Source of the DNA: Ruminococcus sp. UBA7158
Lineage (GTDB): Bacteria > Bacillota > Clostridia > Oscillospirales > Ruminococcaceae
Direction of reading: 5' to 3'
Length of the DNA: 33,313 nt
Assembly: GCA_002491605.1 (NCBI GenBank)
Contig: DKWG01000038.1
Span: forward strand, 1-33,313
Of the stretch, positions 15,152-22,342 are shown in pieces. Under the pieces are notes generated by a model. It saw only the letters and a list, made by a program, of their open reading frames with translations, ran no database searches and was not told where the DNA came from. The position numbers and the translations under genes were made by a program. Position 1 is the first letter of the stretch, and each line of letters starts with the position of its first letter.

Positions 15152-17512
15152 TTATTTTTGGTAGAACTCCTCGGCATACCTGACGGTGTCCATAGCGTCC
15201 TTGGCGTAAAAATCCGCTCCGATCATGTCGGCGTATTCCTGATTTAAAACCGCTCCGCCGACAACGGTTGTTATACTCGGGTCGTGGCTTTTAAGGAGCT
15301 TGATTGTTTCTTCCATGGATGAAACCGTGGTTGTCATAAGCGCACTCAAGCCGACAAGTCGGCATCCTGTTTTTATAACACAGTCGAGGACGGCTTCGGC
15401 AGGAACGTCACGCCCGAGGTCGTATACCTTGAAGCCGTAGCTTTCAAGCATAACTCTTACTATGTTTTTGCCGATGTCATGTATGTCGCCCTTGACGGTG
15501 GCGAGTATTACCGCTCTTTCGTCTCCCTTAAGCTCGGGCGGGATACAACGCTTGACCTCTTCAAATGCAGCCGTGGCTGCGTCTGCGCTCATTAAAAGCT
15601 GCGGCAGATATGCCTGCTTCTTTTCAAATTTTATGCCTATTTCGTTTAATGCAGGTATGATGTGCTTATTTATTATGTCTAACGGCGGTGTGTCCTTAAG
15701 CATATCCCTGCAAATCAGAGCGGAATCATCTTTCAGTCCGCTTACAATCGACGATATCAACGTATTTTGCGGCGCATCGGGAGCTTTTGCTTGCTGTGCG
15801 CTGTCGTTTGATGCGTATTCAATATATTTAATGCAGCCGTCGTCTAAACCGTGAAGAGCTTTAAAGCTGTAATAAACGTCCATCATCGGTTTGGAGTGGG
15901 GATTCATAATGGCAAGGTTAAGCCCCTGCTCAAGTGCCAGTGCAAAGAAGGTCGAGTTGATTTTATCCCTTTGGGGAAGCCCGAAGGATACATTGGAAAC
16001 TCCGAGGCTTGTTTTTATTCCCTTTGAATGGATGAGCTTTACCGCCTCTAACGTCACAAGCGCATTGCTTTTGCCTGAGCTTATTGTCAGGCAAAGAGGG
16101 TCGACTATTATATCCTCCTTCGGGATGCCGTAGCTTTCGGCGGTGCTGATAATTCTTTCGGCTATTTCAAGACGTCCCTCGGCTGTATCGGGTATTCCTT
16201 CTTCGTCCATAGTGAGCGCTATAACCGCTCCGCCGTATTTTTTAACAAGCGGAAAGATTTTTTTCATACCTGCGCATTCGCCGTTGACGGAATTGACAAG
16301 CGGCTTTCCTGCATAAACCCTCATTGCGCCTTCCATGGCGTCGGGGTTTGATGAATCCAGCTGGAGCGGCAGGTCTGTTACCGATTGAACAGCTAAAACT
16401 GTTTGCCGCATAACCGAAGCCTCGTCGATTTCAGGAAGACCGACGTTAACGTCTAAAATCTGAACTCCTAAGTCAGCCTGCTTTATAGCTTCGTTTAACA
16501 CATAGTTCATATCCCCGGAACGCAGAGCTTCCTTGAGCCTTGGCTTTCCTGTGGGGTTGATTCGCTCGCCGATGAGTATCGGTTCATTGTCAATTACAAC
16601 TGCATGAGTGTAGGATGAAACGGCGGTTATGTGCTTTTTTTCAGGCAGTGAAAAGGGGAGTACGGACGTTTTTTCTATCGTCCTTTTAATGTATTCCGGT
16701 GTAGTTCCGCAGCAGCCGCCCAAAATCGTTGCGCCGTGTGCGCAAAGCCTGCACATATATTCTGAAAACTCGTCCGCCGAAATCGTATATACTGTTTTGC
16801 CGTTTACAACCTCGGGAAGACCCGCGTTTGGCTGAACAATTATCGGCAGGGAGGAATAACGAGCAAATTCATCGATTATGTCAAGCATGATGTCGGGACC
16901 GAATGAGCAGTTCATTCCTATTGCATCTGCTCCTAAGCCCTCAAGCATGGCTATCATAGCGTGGGGACAGGCGCCGGTCATCAGCTTTCCCGATTTGTCG
17001 TATGCGTTTGTAACGAACACCGGCAGGCTTGAGCATTCCTTTGCGGCAAGAACAGCCGCTTTGGTTTCTAAGCAGTCGTTCATGGTTTCTATAATAATTA
17101 TATCGGCTCCGTTTATAACAGCTTCTTTTACGCAGTCGGAAAAAATGCCGACAGCCTCCTCGAAGCCCAAATCGCCCATAGGCTCCATCAGCCTTCCGGT
17201 CGGACCGATATCAAAGGCAATATACCTGTCTTTATAGCCGCTGATTGCCTTTTCAGCGCAGTCCATAGCGGCAGAAATCAGCTCACGGTAGTTTGAATAC
17301 TTTTGGCTGTTTATTCCGAAGGTGTTAGCTGTTATAACATCGCATCCGGCGTCAAGATATGCCTTGTGAAGTGATATGATTCTTTCGGGATACGACAAGT
17401 TCCAGCTTTCGGGGGTTTGACCTCCCTCAAGACCCATGCTTTGTAACATGGTGCCGAAGCCGCCGTCGAAGTAAAGCCTTCCGGATTTTATTTTCTCTTT
17501 TATAGATATCAT
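15152..17512 (-). CDS. metH: Cobalamin-dependent methionine synthase lacking the C-terminal activation domain
   Basis: It transfers the methyl group of 5-methyltetrahydrofolate via cobalamin to homocysteine. 786 residues hold three of the four MetH modules. The homocysteine-binding barrel (1-290) has zinc ligands Cys 202 (GMNCSFG) and Cys 267/268 (GGCCGTTP). The pterin-binding barrel starts PILIGERINPTGK (311-323). The cap plus B12-binding region (about 585-786) carries the cobalt-ligand motif GDIHDIG (His 678) and GLSALMTTT. The AdoMet-binding reactivation domain of the roughly 1200-residue enterobacterial enzyme is missing. That function is supplied by the separate gene at 17539-18159, cotranscribed with this one. 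GGAG lies about 11 bases before the ATG. The operon probably runs from the promoter at 19177-19205 through metF. Confidence 0.95.
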   Translation of the reverse strand: MISIKEKIKSGRLYFDGGFGTMLQSMGLEGGQTPESWNLSYPERIISLHKAYLDAGCDVITANTFGINSQKYSNYRELISAAMDCAEKAISGYKDRYIAFDIGPTGRLMEPMGDLGFEEAVGIFSDCVKEAVINGADIIIIETMNDCLETKAAVLAAKECSSLPVFVTNAYDKSGKLMTGACPHAMIAMLEGLGADAIGMNCSFGPDIMLDIIDEFARYSSLPIIVQPNAGLPEVVNGKTVYTISADEFSEYMCRLCAHGATILGGCCGTTPEYIKRTIEKTSVLPFSLPEKKHITAVSSYTHAVVIDNEPILIGERINPTGKPRLKEALRSGDMNYVLNEAIKQADLGVQILDVNVGLPEIDEASVMRQTVLAVQSVTDLPLQLDSSNPDAMEGAMRVYAGKPLVNSVNGECAGMKKIFPLVKKYGGAVIALTMDEEGIPDTAEGRLEIAERIISTAESYGIPKEDIIVDPLCLTISSGKSNALVTLEAVKLIHSKGIKTSLGVSNVSFGLPQRDKINSTFFALALEQGLNLAIMNPHSKPMMDVYYSFKALHGLDDGCIKYIEYASNDSAQQAKAPDAPQNTLISSIVSGLKDDSALICRDMLKDTPPLDIINKHIIPALNEIGIKFEKKQAYLPQLLMSADAATAAFEEVKRCIPPELKGDERAVILATVKGDIHDIGKNIVRVMLESYGFKVYDLGRDVPAEAVLDCVIKTGCRLVGLSALMTTTVSSMEETIKLLKSHDPSITTVVGGAVLNQEYADMIGADFYAKDAMDTVRYAEEFYQK

Positions 17513-17538
17513 TTATATCCGCTCCATTTTACGGTTGT

Positions 17539-18159
17539 TTATATATCAGATGATTTCTCTCCTTCGGACAAATCAATTCCAGCTATTGCTGTTATTGATT
17601 TTTTAGGAGTCATCATGAGTGCTTTGCTGAGAGTGATGTTAAGATACTTTTCGGCGTTGACCGATTTTAAAATGTGTGGCTGAAGCTCAAGAGGGAAATC
17701 GCCGTAGCCCGGGCTGAAGCGTCTTTTAAGATTACAGCCCTTGGCTAAAATTTCATTTGCCGAGTTGCAGGCGGCTTCTGCATACGCCGAGGCAAGAGCA
17801 TCGGTTATGAAGTGCTCAGACGGCGATGAAATGTAAAGTCGAGCCAAAAGCCTGTCTACCTCAAGTCCTATTGTTACTGCGAATATAAACGCTTTTTTGC
17901 AGCCGTAAAGGTTTTCATACAGCGAAAGGCTGTAAAACTCACCGAAGCCGACGTCTATAATTCCTGCTTCCGCACCGTAGACTATATCTGTTTTGACAGC
18001 GCAGAAGCGGCAGTTCATTGTGTTTATAAGTCGCTTTTCACAGAAATCTATAAGCTCGTTTGAAAAGCCTGCTCTTGTCTTAAGTCTTGCCGCTTTTTCG
18101 ATTTCACTCGGCTTAAGTGTGTCTGCGGCAAGCTCCTTATATATGTAATCACTGAACAT
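17539..18159 (-). CDS. Free-standing methionine synthase activation-domain protein
   Basis: 206 residues from the chosen ATG. The signature RRFSPGYGDFPLELQ corresponds to the RxxPGY AdoMet-binding motif of the MetH reactivation domain. FAVTIGLEVDRLL and the helical region with ASAYAEAACNSANE also fit that family. Predicted role: reductive remethylation of inactive cob(II)alamin in the short MetH encoded 26 bases downstream. I prefer the ATG at 18159, because AAAGGA lies 10 bases ahead of it but would touch the alternative GTG at 18168. The gene lies between metF and metH on the same strand and is evidently one operon with them. The split-domain arrangement is known in Clostridia. Confidence 0.88.
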   Translation of the reverse strand: MFSDYIYKELAADTLKPSEIEKAARLKTRAGFSNELIDFCEKRLINTMNCRFCAVKTDIVYGAEAGIIDVGFGEFYSLSLYENLYGCKKAFIFAVTIGLEVDRLLARLYISSPSEHFITDALASAYAEAACNSANEILAKGCNLKRRFSPGYGDFPLELQPHILKSVNAEKYLNITLSKALMMTPKKSITAIAGIDLSEGEKSSDI

Positions 18160-18186
18160 AAGCGGCACTTCCTTTACGGACGATTT

Positions 18187-19047
18187 TTAAGCGATTATTT
18201 CGCTGAGGTTGGATTTTATGGCAGCGGCAACGTCAGGCTTGTTCATTGAGTAGACGTGAACTGCGTTTATGCCGTTTGCATAAAGGTCGATAATCTGCTC
18301 TGTTGCGTAGGCGATTCCTGCCTGCTTCATGGCAGCCGGATTGTCGCCGTAGCGGTCGACGATTCTGACAAATCTCTGCGGCAGCGCCGACTGCGAAATC
18401 GACATAAGTCTTTTTATTTGAGACGCATTTGTTACGGGCATAATTCCTGCCACGACGGGGATTTTAATATCCGCTTTCATTATTCTGTACAAGAAGTTGT
18501 ATAAAATATTATTGTCGAAAAACATCTGAGTGGTTAAAAACTCGCAGCCGCTTTCTGCCTTTATTTTAAGTGCGTCTATGTCGCTTGTGCTGTTTTCGCT
18601 TTCCGGATGACCCTCCGGGTAGCAGGCTCCGCCTATGCAAAAGCCGCCGAATGATTTTATTTGGGCTATAAGCTCGCTTGCGTGAGTATATACCATTTCG
18701 CTGCGTTCAAAACCGGAGGGTATATCACCTCTGAGGGCTAAAATGTTCTCAACACCGTGTGAGCGCAGATTGGTCAGCTCGGAGTGGATTTTTTCCTTTG
18801 TCGACGACACGCAGGTGAGGTGGGCAAGCGGTGTGACGCTTAATGCCTTGAGTGACGTGCATATATCGGCTGTATATTGGGAGGTTCCGCCGCCTGCGCC
18901 GTATGTGACGCTCATGTATGACGGCTTAAGCTCGGCAATCGATGTTGCTGCGCTTAAAACCGAAGCGAATTTATCATTTGTTTTGGGAGGGAAAACCTCA
19001 AAGGAAAGGCTTGGCTTGCTTTGAGTGATAATGTCGGTTATTTTCAT
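18187..19047 (-). CDS. metF: 5,10-methylenetetrahydrofolate reductase
   Basis: It reduces methylene-THF to methyl-THF, the methyl donor for the MetH encoded downstream. 286 residues is a normal bacterial MetF length. Family landmarks: SFEVFPPK near the N-terminus (catalytic Glu), MSVTYGAGGG, the TCVSSTKEKI and ILALRGDIP blocks, and TQMFFDN and PVVAGIMPVTN. It is the first gene of the metF - activation protein - metH operon. The ATG at 19047 has only a weak ribosome site (ATAAAG). A better one, AGAGAGG, lies about 32 bases upstream, separated from the ATG by the 9+9 dyad at 19061-19080. Folding of that dyad could bring the site closer to the start. Confidence 0.95.
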   Translation of the reverse strand: MKITDIITQSKPSLSFEVFPPKTNDKFASVLSAATSIAELKPSYMSVTYGAGGGTSQYTADICTSLKALSVTPLAHLTCVSSTKEKIHSELTNLRSHGVENILALRGDIPSGFERSEMVYTHASELIAQIKSFGGFCIGGACYPEGHPESENSTSDIDALKIKAESGCEFLTTQMFFDNNILYNFLYRIMKADIKIPVVAGIMPVTNASQIKRLMSISQSALPQRFVRIVDRYGDNPAAMKQAGIAYATEQIIDLYANGINAVHVYSMNKPDVAAAIKSNLSEIIA

Positions 19048-19060
19048 GATGCTTTATACA

Positions 19061-19080
19061 CATTTGATTAAAATCAAATG
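19061..19080. promoter_or_regulatory. Perfect 9+9 dyad in the metF leader
   Basis: CATTTGATT and AATCAAATG are separated by two bases. On the minus-strand mRNA it forms a hairpin between AGAGAGG and the metF ATG. As DNA it is also a plausible operator. No known family consensus is claimed. Confidence 0.5.
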
Positions 19081-19176
19081 CTGCCTCTCTTAAGAATAAT
19101 GCTTTGAACCGTAATTACAGCAAATCTATCGGCTTACGGACGTATATTACGCCGTATAATCAAAAACATACTTTTT

Positions 19177-19205
19177 AGTATACAATATAAATCGACATTT
19201 TTCAA
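19177..19205 (-). promoter_or_regulatory. Predicted promoter of the metF-metH operon
   Basis: Minus strand: -35 TTGAAA (19200-19205), 17-nt spacer, -10 TATACT (19177-19182). The leader is about 125 bases. It contains CCGTAA/TTACGG pairing and the dyad at 19061-19080, but no recognisable SAM, cobalamin or THF riboswitch core. The gap 19048-19408 otherwise holds only the dyad at 19222-19254 and the terminator at 19314-19346. Confidence 0.75.
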
Positions 19206-19221
19206 GGTTTATTTCTTCCGC

Positions 19222-19254
19222 TTTTCAGTATAATAGGCTTTATTATACTGAAAA
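19222..19254. repeat. Perfect 14-bp inverted repeat upstream of the metF promoter
   Basis: TTTTCAGTATAATA (19222-19235) and TATTATACTGAAAA (19241-19254) flank the 5-base loop GGCTT. No T tract follows on either strand, so it is not a standard terminator. It ends 17 bases from the metF -35, a position suited to regulator binding, and each arm contains a TATAAT. Confidence 0.7.
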
Positions 19255-19313
19255 AACGATTTGCCGTACCGAATAAAATAGTTCAGCGGATAAATTATCC
19301 CGAATAAATTCTA

Positions 19314-19346
19314 AGACACCGTCTGCGTCGAGCGCAAATGGTGTCT
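19314..19346 (-). terminator. Possible terminator after the Cys-rich protein gene
   Basis: AGACACC (19314-19320) pairs with GGTGTCT (19340-19346), with an inner TGCG/CGCA stem. On the minus strand it is followed by TTAGAATTTATT, a weak T tract. It lies about 60 bases past the stop at 19409. Confidence 0.5.
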
Positions 19347-19408
19347 CAGTCGGGTTACATTTTCATGATGTGAGCAGCAATACTATGCTGCCGGATCTTC
19401 GCTTCGGA

Positions 19409-19975
19409 TTACTCCTCGGTGTTATCCTCTTCAGGCTCAACGGCGTCGGAAACTGCATCGGCAATGTCCTCAGCAACATCGGCAGCTTCATCTGCTGCTT
19501 CTTCAAAGTCATCTTCTATATCGCTGACCATATCGCTGAAGTCAAACTCTGTGCTGTGTCTTTCGTCCAGCTTGTCGGCAACGAAATCAGCGAACTTTGT
19601 TGCAAGCTCACTTGCCTTGTCGGCAGCGACAACTATGCCGCCCATAACGCCGTCTACAACGCTGTTGAAGGCTTCTTTAATTTCCTTTGAGCGGTCGTGA
19701 TCGCAGCAGTCGCAATCATCATGACAGCAGTCAAAGCCGTCACAGTCCTCACACTCACAATCGCAGTCGCATTCATCACAGCAGCACTCGCAGTCTTCGC
19801 CGTTCCATGCCTCACAGTCTTCGCATTCGCACTCATCGCAGTCGCAAAGATCGTCTATATCATCGAATGTATCGGCTTCTCTATTTTCCTTGGTCTTTTT
19901 AGTCAAGGTTAATGCCAAACCAACAGCAGCTGCAGCGGCACCGACTCCGAGGATTAATTTTATAACGCTATTCAT
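19409..19975 (-). CDS. Membrane-anchored acidic Cys-rich protein of unknown function
   Basis: 188 residues. The N-terminal helix (about 4-24, rich in Ala, Leu and Val) is followed by KKTKENR, which by the positive-inside rule places the rest in the cytoplasm. Residues 44-94 contain 19 Cys and 2 His set almost wholly among Asp and Glu, with repeated CDC, CEC, CCC and ECEDC patterns. A helical region follows (about 95-140), then a very acidic Ala-rich tail (150-188). I recognise no family. The Cys pattern suggests metal binding of metallothionein type, or a redox buffer, but nothing proves it. The start is well supported: AAGGAG lies 9 bases before the ATG, and there is a promoter at 20010-20038. 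Codon use in the Cys block mixes TGC and TGT, so it is not a simple nucleotide repeat. It appears to be a single-gene unit. Confidence 0.85.
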   Translation of the reverse strand: MNSVIKLILGVGAAAAAVGLALTLTKKTKENREADTFDDIDDLCDCDECECEDCEAWNGEDCECCCDECDCDCECEDCDGFDCCHDDCDCCDHDRSKEIKEAFNSVVDGVMGGIVVAADKASELATKFADFVADKLDERHSTEFDFSDMVSDIEDDFEEAADEAADVAEDIADAVSDAVEPEEDNTEE

Positions 19976-20009
19976 AGTACAACACTCCTTAATACATTTT
20001 ATTATAATA

Positions 20010-20038
20010 AATATATCACATTACATACGAAAATGCAA
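20010..20038 (-). promoter_or_regulatory. Predicted promoter of the Cys-rich protein gene
   Basis: Minus strand: weak -35 TTGCAT (20033-20038), 17-nt spacer ending in TGA, -10 TATATT (20010-20015), an extended -10 type. It is 34 bases upstream of the ATG. Confidence 0.6.
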
Positions 20039-20109
20039 TACCTTGGTAAGGCTCAAAAAGTGAAAAAAAGATTAAAATTTCGAGATAATTTCGTAAAAAC
20101 CCCGAAAAC

Positions 20110-20139
20110 ACGGCACAAATCGCTGCACAGCTTTGCCGT
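20110..20139 (-). terminator. Possible terminator after rsmE
   Basis: ACGGCA (20110-20115) and TGCCGT (20134-20139) pair. On the minus strand GTTTTCGGGGTTTTT follows. The stem is short with an 18-base loop, so this is tentative. Confidence 0.4.
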
Positions 20140-20180
20140 AATGATTGATTGTGCGCTTGAAGCTTTGCAGTCGGCTGCGA

Positions 20181-20915
20181 CTACATATTGCCGGTGAGGT
20201 GCATTATTATGCTCATTGCGGCAACGGGAGCGGTTTCGCATCTCAATATTCTTTCGCCCAGCCAGATTCTTTTTGCTCCGAAGCTTTCAAGCAAGAGTAT
20301 TTCGTCTTCATCAAAGCCGCCCTCAGAGCCTATTATGAGGGCAATCTTTTTATTAATACCGCCGCTTTGACTGCAAAGACCGCATTCGCTGAGGGATATT
20401 CCGCCCTTTTCGTAGCAAACTAATGATAAATCAAAGTCCTTAATATTTTGTGCGCATTCATCAAGATTTATTATGTCCGAAACCTGCGGCACAATTCCGC
20501 GTCCGGATTGTTTGGCGGCTTCAAGTGCAATTTTATTGAGCCTGTCGAGCTTTTTCTGAAACTGCTTTTTCTCAGGACGTGAAACGCATCGTCTTGTCAG
20601 TACCGGTACGATTTTAACAGCCCCAAGCTCGGTTGACTTTTGGATTACCGATTCAAATTTGTCCGATTTAGGCATTGCCATAAAAAGCGTCAGCTCGATG
20701 CTCGGCTCGCAGGCTTTCCTGCTTTCTAAGGTCTTAAGAACAACCTCATTGTCGCTTATGGACATAATTGAGCATATGTAATCCGTTTTATCGTGGCACA
20801 CTGTAAGACTGTCGCCGATTCTCATTCTTTGCGCCCTTCCTATATGACGGGCATCGTCGCCTGTGATTGAAATAATTTCGTCCTGCGGTGGAGTGTCAAC
20901 AAAAAAGCGCGGCAT
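20181..20915 (-). CDS. rsmE: 16S rRNA (uracil-1498-N3)-methyltransferase
   Basis: 244 residues, full length. MPRFFV at the N-terminus and GDDARHIGRAQRMRIGD form the PUA-like domain. The SPOUT knot is seen as MAMPKSDKFESVIQKSTELG, then IGSEGGFDEDEI and LGERILRCETAPVAAM, which build the AdoMet site. It methylates N3 of U1498 in 16S rRNA. In many Bacillota rsmE follows prmA and dnaJ; here it stands alone behind two promoters. The ATG at 20915 has AAAAGGAG about 8 bases upstream. Confidence 0.95.
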   Translation of the reverse strand: MPRFFVDTPPQDEIISITGDDARHIGRAQRMRIGDSLTVCHDKTDYICSIMSISDNEVVLKTLESRKACEPSIELTLFMAMPKSDKFESVIQKSTELGAVKIVPVLTRRCVSRPEKKQFQKKLDRLNKIALEAAKQSGRGIVPQVSDIINLDECAQNIKDFDLSLVCYEKGGISLSECGLCSQSGGINKKIALIIGSEGGFDEDEILLLESFGAKRIWLGERILRCETAPVAAMSIIMHLTGNM

Positions 20916-20944
20916 ATTTATGGCTCCTTTTATATAATGTGTTG

Positions 20945-20973
20945 ATTATAATATTACGGTGAGAATAATTCAA
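20945..20973 (-). promoter_or_regulatory. Predicted proximal rsmE promoter overlapped by a palindrome
   Basis: Minus strand: -35 TTGAAT (20968-20973), 17-nt spacer, perfect -10 TATAAT (20945-20950). The 12-bp palindrome TTCAAGCTTGAA (20969-20980) covers the -35 and could be an operator. Confidence 0.6.
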
Positions 20974-21023
20974 GCTTGAAACGGATTTTTCGTTTTGCTT
21001 TCACAAAGCTATCACATTAATCA

Positions 21024-21052
21024 ATTATACTTATTTCAAAACAAAACTGCAA
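21024..21052 (-). promoter_or_regulatory. Predicted distal rsmE promoter
   Basis: Minus strand: -35 TTGCAG (21047-21052), 17-nt spacer, perfect -10 TATAAT (21024-21029). Together with 20945-20973 it gives rsmE tandem promoters. Confidence 0.5.
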
Positions 21053-21087
21053 TAGTATTTTTCTCTCACTTAATATATCCCCCTAAT

Positions 21088-21125
21088 AAAAAACATTTCC
21101 GCTCACAAGGGCTGAAATGTTTTTT
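21088..21125. terminator. Bidirectional-type terminator hairpin with no obvious upstream gene
   Basis: AAAAAACATTTC (21088-21099) and GAAATGTTTTTT (21114-21125) form a perfect 12-bp stem, with T-rich sequence on the outgoing side of both strands. It lies between two divergent genes, so neither needs it. It therefore either ends an unannotated transcript or insulates the two promoter sets. Confidence 0.7.
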
Positions 21126-21273
21126 ATTTTGTCTGAATTATGGATTTGCGTGAAGACCGCTTAAAGCTGTTGCCGATTTCAGTGCAAAGCTTTTCGGAAT
21201 TTGGCTGTTATGTGTGCGAATGATTTTTAAAGACATACGGTATGAAAATTTTAATTCGGTTTATATACCCGTA
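21088..21273 (-). ncRNA. Putative small minus-strand transcript between rsmE and the dCMP deaminase gene
   Basis: An extended -10 on the minus strand (TGA then TATAAT, -10 at 21280-21285) would start transcription near 21273, and the hairpin at 21088-21125 would end it, giving about 185 bases. No good -35 is visible and I recognise no RNA family. A 32-codon reading frame (21138-21236) lacks a ribosome site. This is a hypothesis from promoter-terminator pairing only. Confidence 0.2.
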
Positions 21274-21302
21274 TTGCAAATTATATCACTTTGTGCTACA
21301 AT
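21274..21302 (+). promoter_or_regulatory. Predicted promoter of the dCMP deaminase-tsaE-tsaB-rpiB operon
   Basis: -35 TTGCAA (21274-21279), 17-nt spacer ending in TGC, -10 TACAAT (21297-21302), so an extended -10. The leader to the ATG is about 80 bases. It overlaps the putative opposing minus-strand -10 at 21280-21285. Confidence 0.7.
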
Positions 21303-21387
21303 ACAAGCAATGATTTTGCACCGCATTCTGACCGCTGTGAGCTCAGGGTGAGGCTGAAGAAAATATTGAAAACAAAGGGGAGTATTT

Positions 21388-21876
21388 ATGGAACGCAGAG
21401 ATAAAACCAATTACTATCTCGACATTGCCGACGCAGTGTCTGAAAGATGCACCTGCCTGAGGCGCAGATACGGCGCTGTCATCGTCAATAACGACCAGAT
21501 TATATCCACAGGATATGTCGGCGCTCCGAGGGGAAGAAAAAACTGCACTGATTTGGGCTATTGCGTCAGAAACAAGCTCAACATTCCCAGGGGCGAAAGA
21601 TACGAGCTTTGCAGAAGCGTTCACGCTGAGATGAACGCAATTATAAATGCCCCCAGAGAACGCATGATAGGCGCAACTCTTTATCTGTGCGGCAGGGAAG
21701 TAGCTACAAACGAGTACATAAAGAATTCCTGCTGCTGCGCAATGTGCAAAAGACTGGTCATAAATTCGGGAATAGAGCGTGTCGTTATAAGGGACGACGA
21801 TAAAAACTATCGCTCGATTTTGGTTATTGACTGGATAATGGACGACGAAACTATAGAAGGAACCTTTGGCTACTGA
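21388..21876 (+). CDS. Deoxycytidylate (dCMP) deaminase family protein
   Basis: 162 residues of the cytidine/deoxycytidylate deaminase fold. Predicted to convert dCMP to dUMP for thymidylate synthesis. The zinc site is HAE (79-81, SVHAEMNAI) plus a Cys-x-x-Cys. The usual PCxxC is CCAMC here, with ligands Cys 117 and 120, so the proline before the first Cys is replaced by Cys. The N-terminal region has RYGAVIVNNDQIISTGY, with a further Cys-rich CTDLGYC as in ComEB/dCMP deaminases. AAAGGGGAG lies 5 bases before the ATG. First gene of a plus-strand operon with tsaE 25 bases downstream. Confidence 0.9.
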   Translation: MERRDKTNYYLDIADAVSERCTCLRRRYGAVIVNNDQIISTGYVGAPRGRKNCTDLGYCVRNKLNIPRGERYELCRSVHAEMNAIINAPRERMIGATLYLCGREVATNEYIKNSCCCAMCKRLVINSGIERVVIRDDDKNYRSILVIDWIMDDETIEGTFGY

Positions 21877-21901
21877 TTTTCAGCGCCATAGTTGATGTTA
21901 T

Positions 21902-22342
21902 ATGGAGATTTACACTAATTCAGCAGATGAGACAATAGAGGTCGGCAAAAAAATAGGAGCTTTGCTCAGAGCAGGGGATGTTATAGCCTTTAAGGGCGGC
22001 TTGGGTGTCGGCAAGACCACGATAACCCACGGCATCGCCGTCGGAATGGGCTTAAGGGACGATGTTTCAAGCCCCACCTTTGCCATAGTAAACGAATACC
22101 GAAGCCGCTCTGGACTTTCTTTATACCATTTTGATATGTACAGAATAGGTCTTGAGGATTTGATGTCAATAGGCTTTTATGACTATCTCGAAAACGGCGG
22201 AGTTTTAGCTATAGAGTGGAGCGAAAATATTGCCGATGAGCTGCCGTTGGGCACAATAACCCTTTCTATTGAACGCATTGATGAGGATAAAAGAAGGATT
22301 ACAATAACGGGAAGTGATAGATTTGACTGTATTGGGAATTGA
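21902..22342 (+). CDS. tsaE: tRNA threonylcarbamoyladenosine biosynthesis ATPase TsaE
   Basis: 146 residues. Walker A GGLGVGKTT (32-40), then SSPTFAIVNEY, YHFDMYRI and IEWSENI, the standard TsaE blocks. It works with TsaB and TsaD in making t6A37 of ANN-decoding tRNAs. tsaB overlaps its 3' end, an arrangement widespread in bacteria. The ribosome site ahead of the ATG is weak, suggesting coupling to the deaminase gene. Confidence 0.95.
   Translation: MEIYTNSADETIEVGKKIGALLRAGDVIAFKGGLGVGKTTITHGIAVGMGLRDDVSSPTFAIVNEYRSRSGLSLYHFDMYRIGLEDLMSIGFYDYLENGGVLAIEWSENIADELPLGTITLSIERIDEDKRRITITGSDRFDCIGN

Noticed and set aside
19085..19100. AAGAGAGGCAG on the minus strand, resembling the 5' edge of a SAM-I riboswitch upstream of metF
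   Set aside because: Only about 50 bases remain before the ATG. The conserved GGCCC, kink-turn and P3/P4 elements of SAM-I are absent.
19687..19912. Plus-strand frames opposite the Cys-rich protein
   Set aside because: They have Ser/His/Arg or Ala/Val low-complexity content, which is the mirror of the Cys/Asp/Glu codons. The minus-strand gene has promoter, ribosome site and anchor helix.
21138..21236. 32-codon minus-strand reading frame in the rsmE upstream region
   Set aside because: No ribosome binding site and no recognisable features. If the region is transcribed, a non-coding RNA is equally possible.
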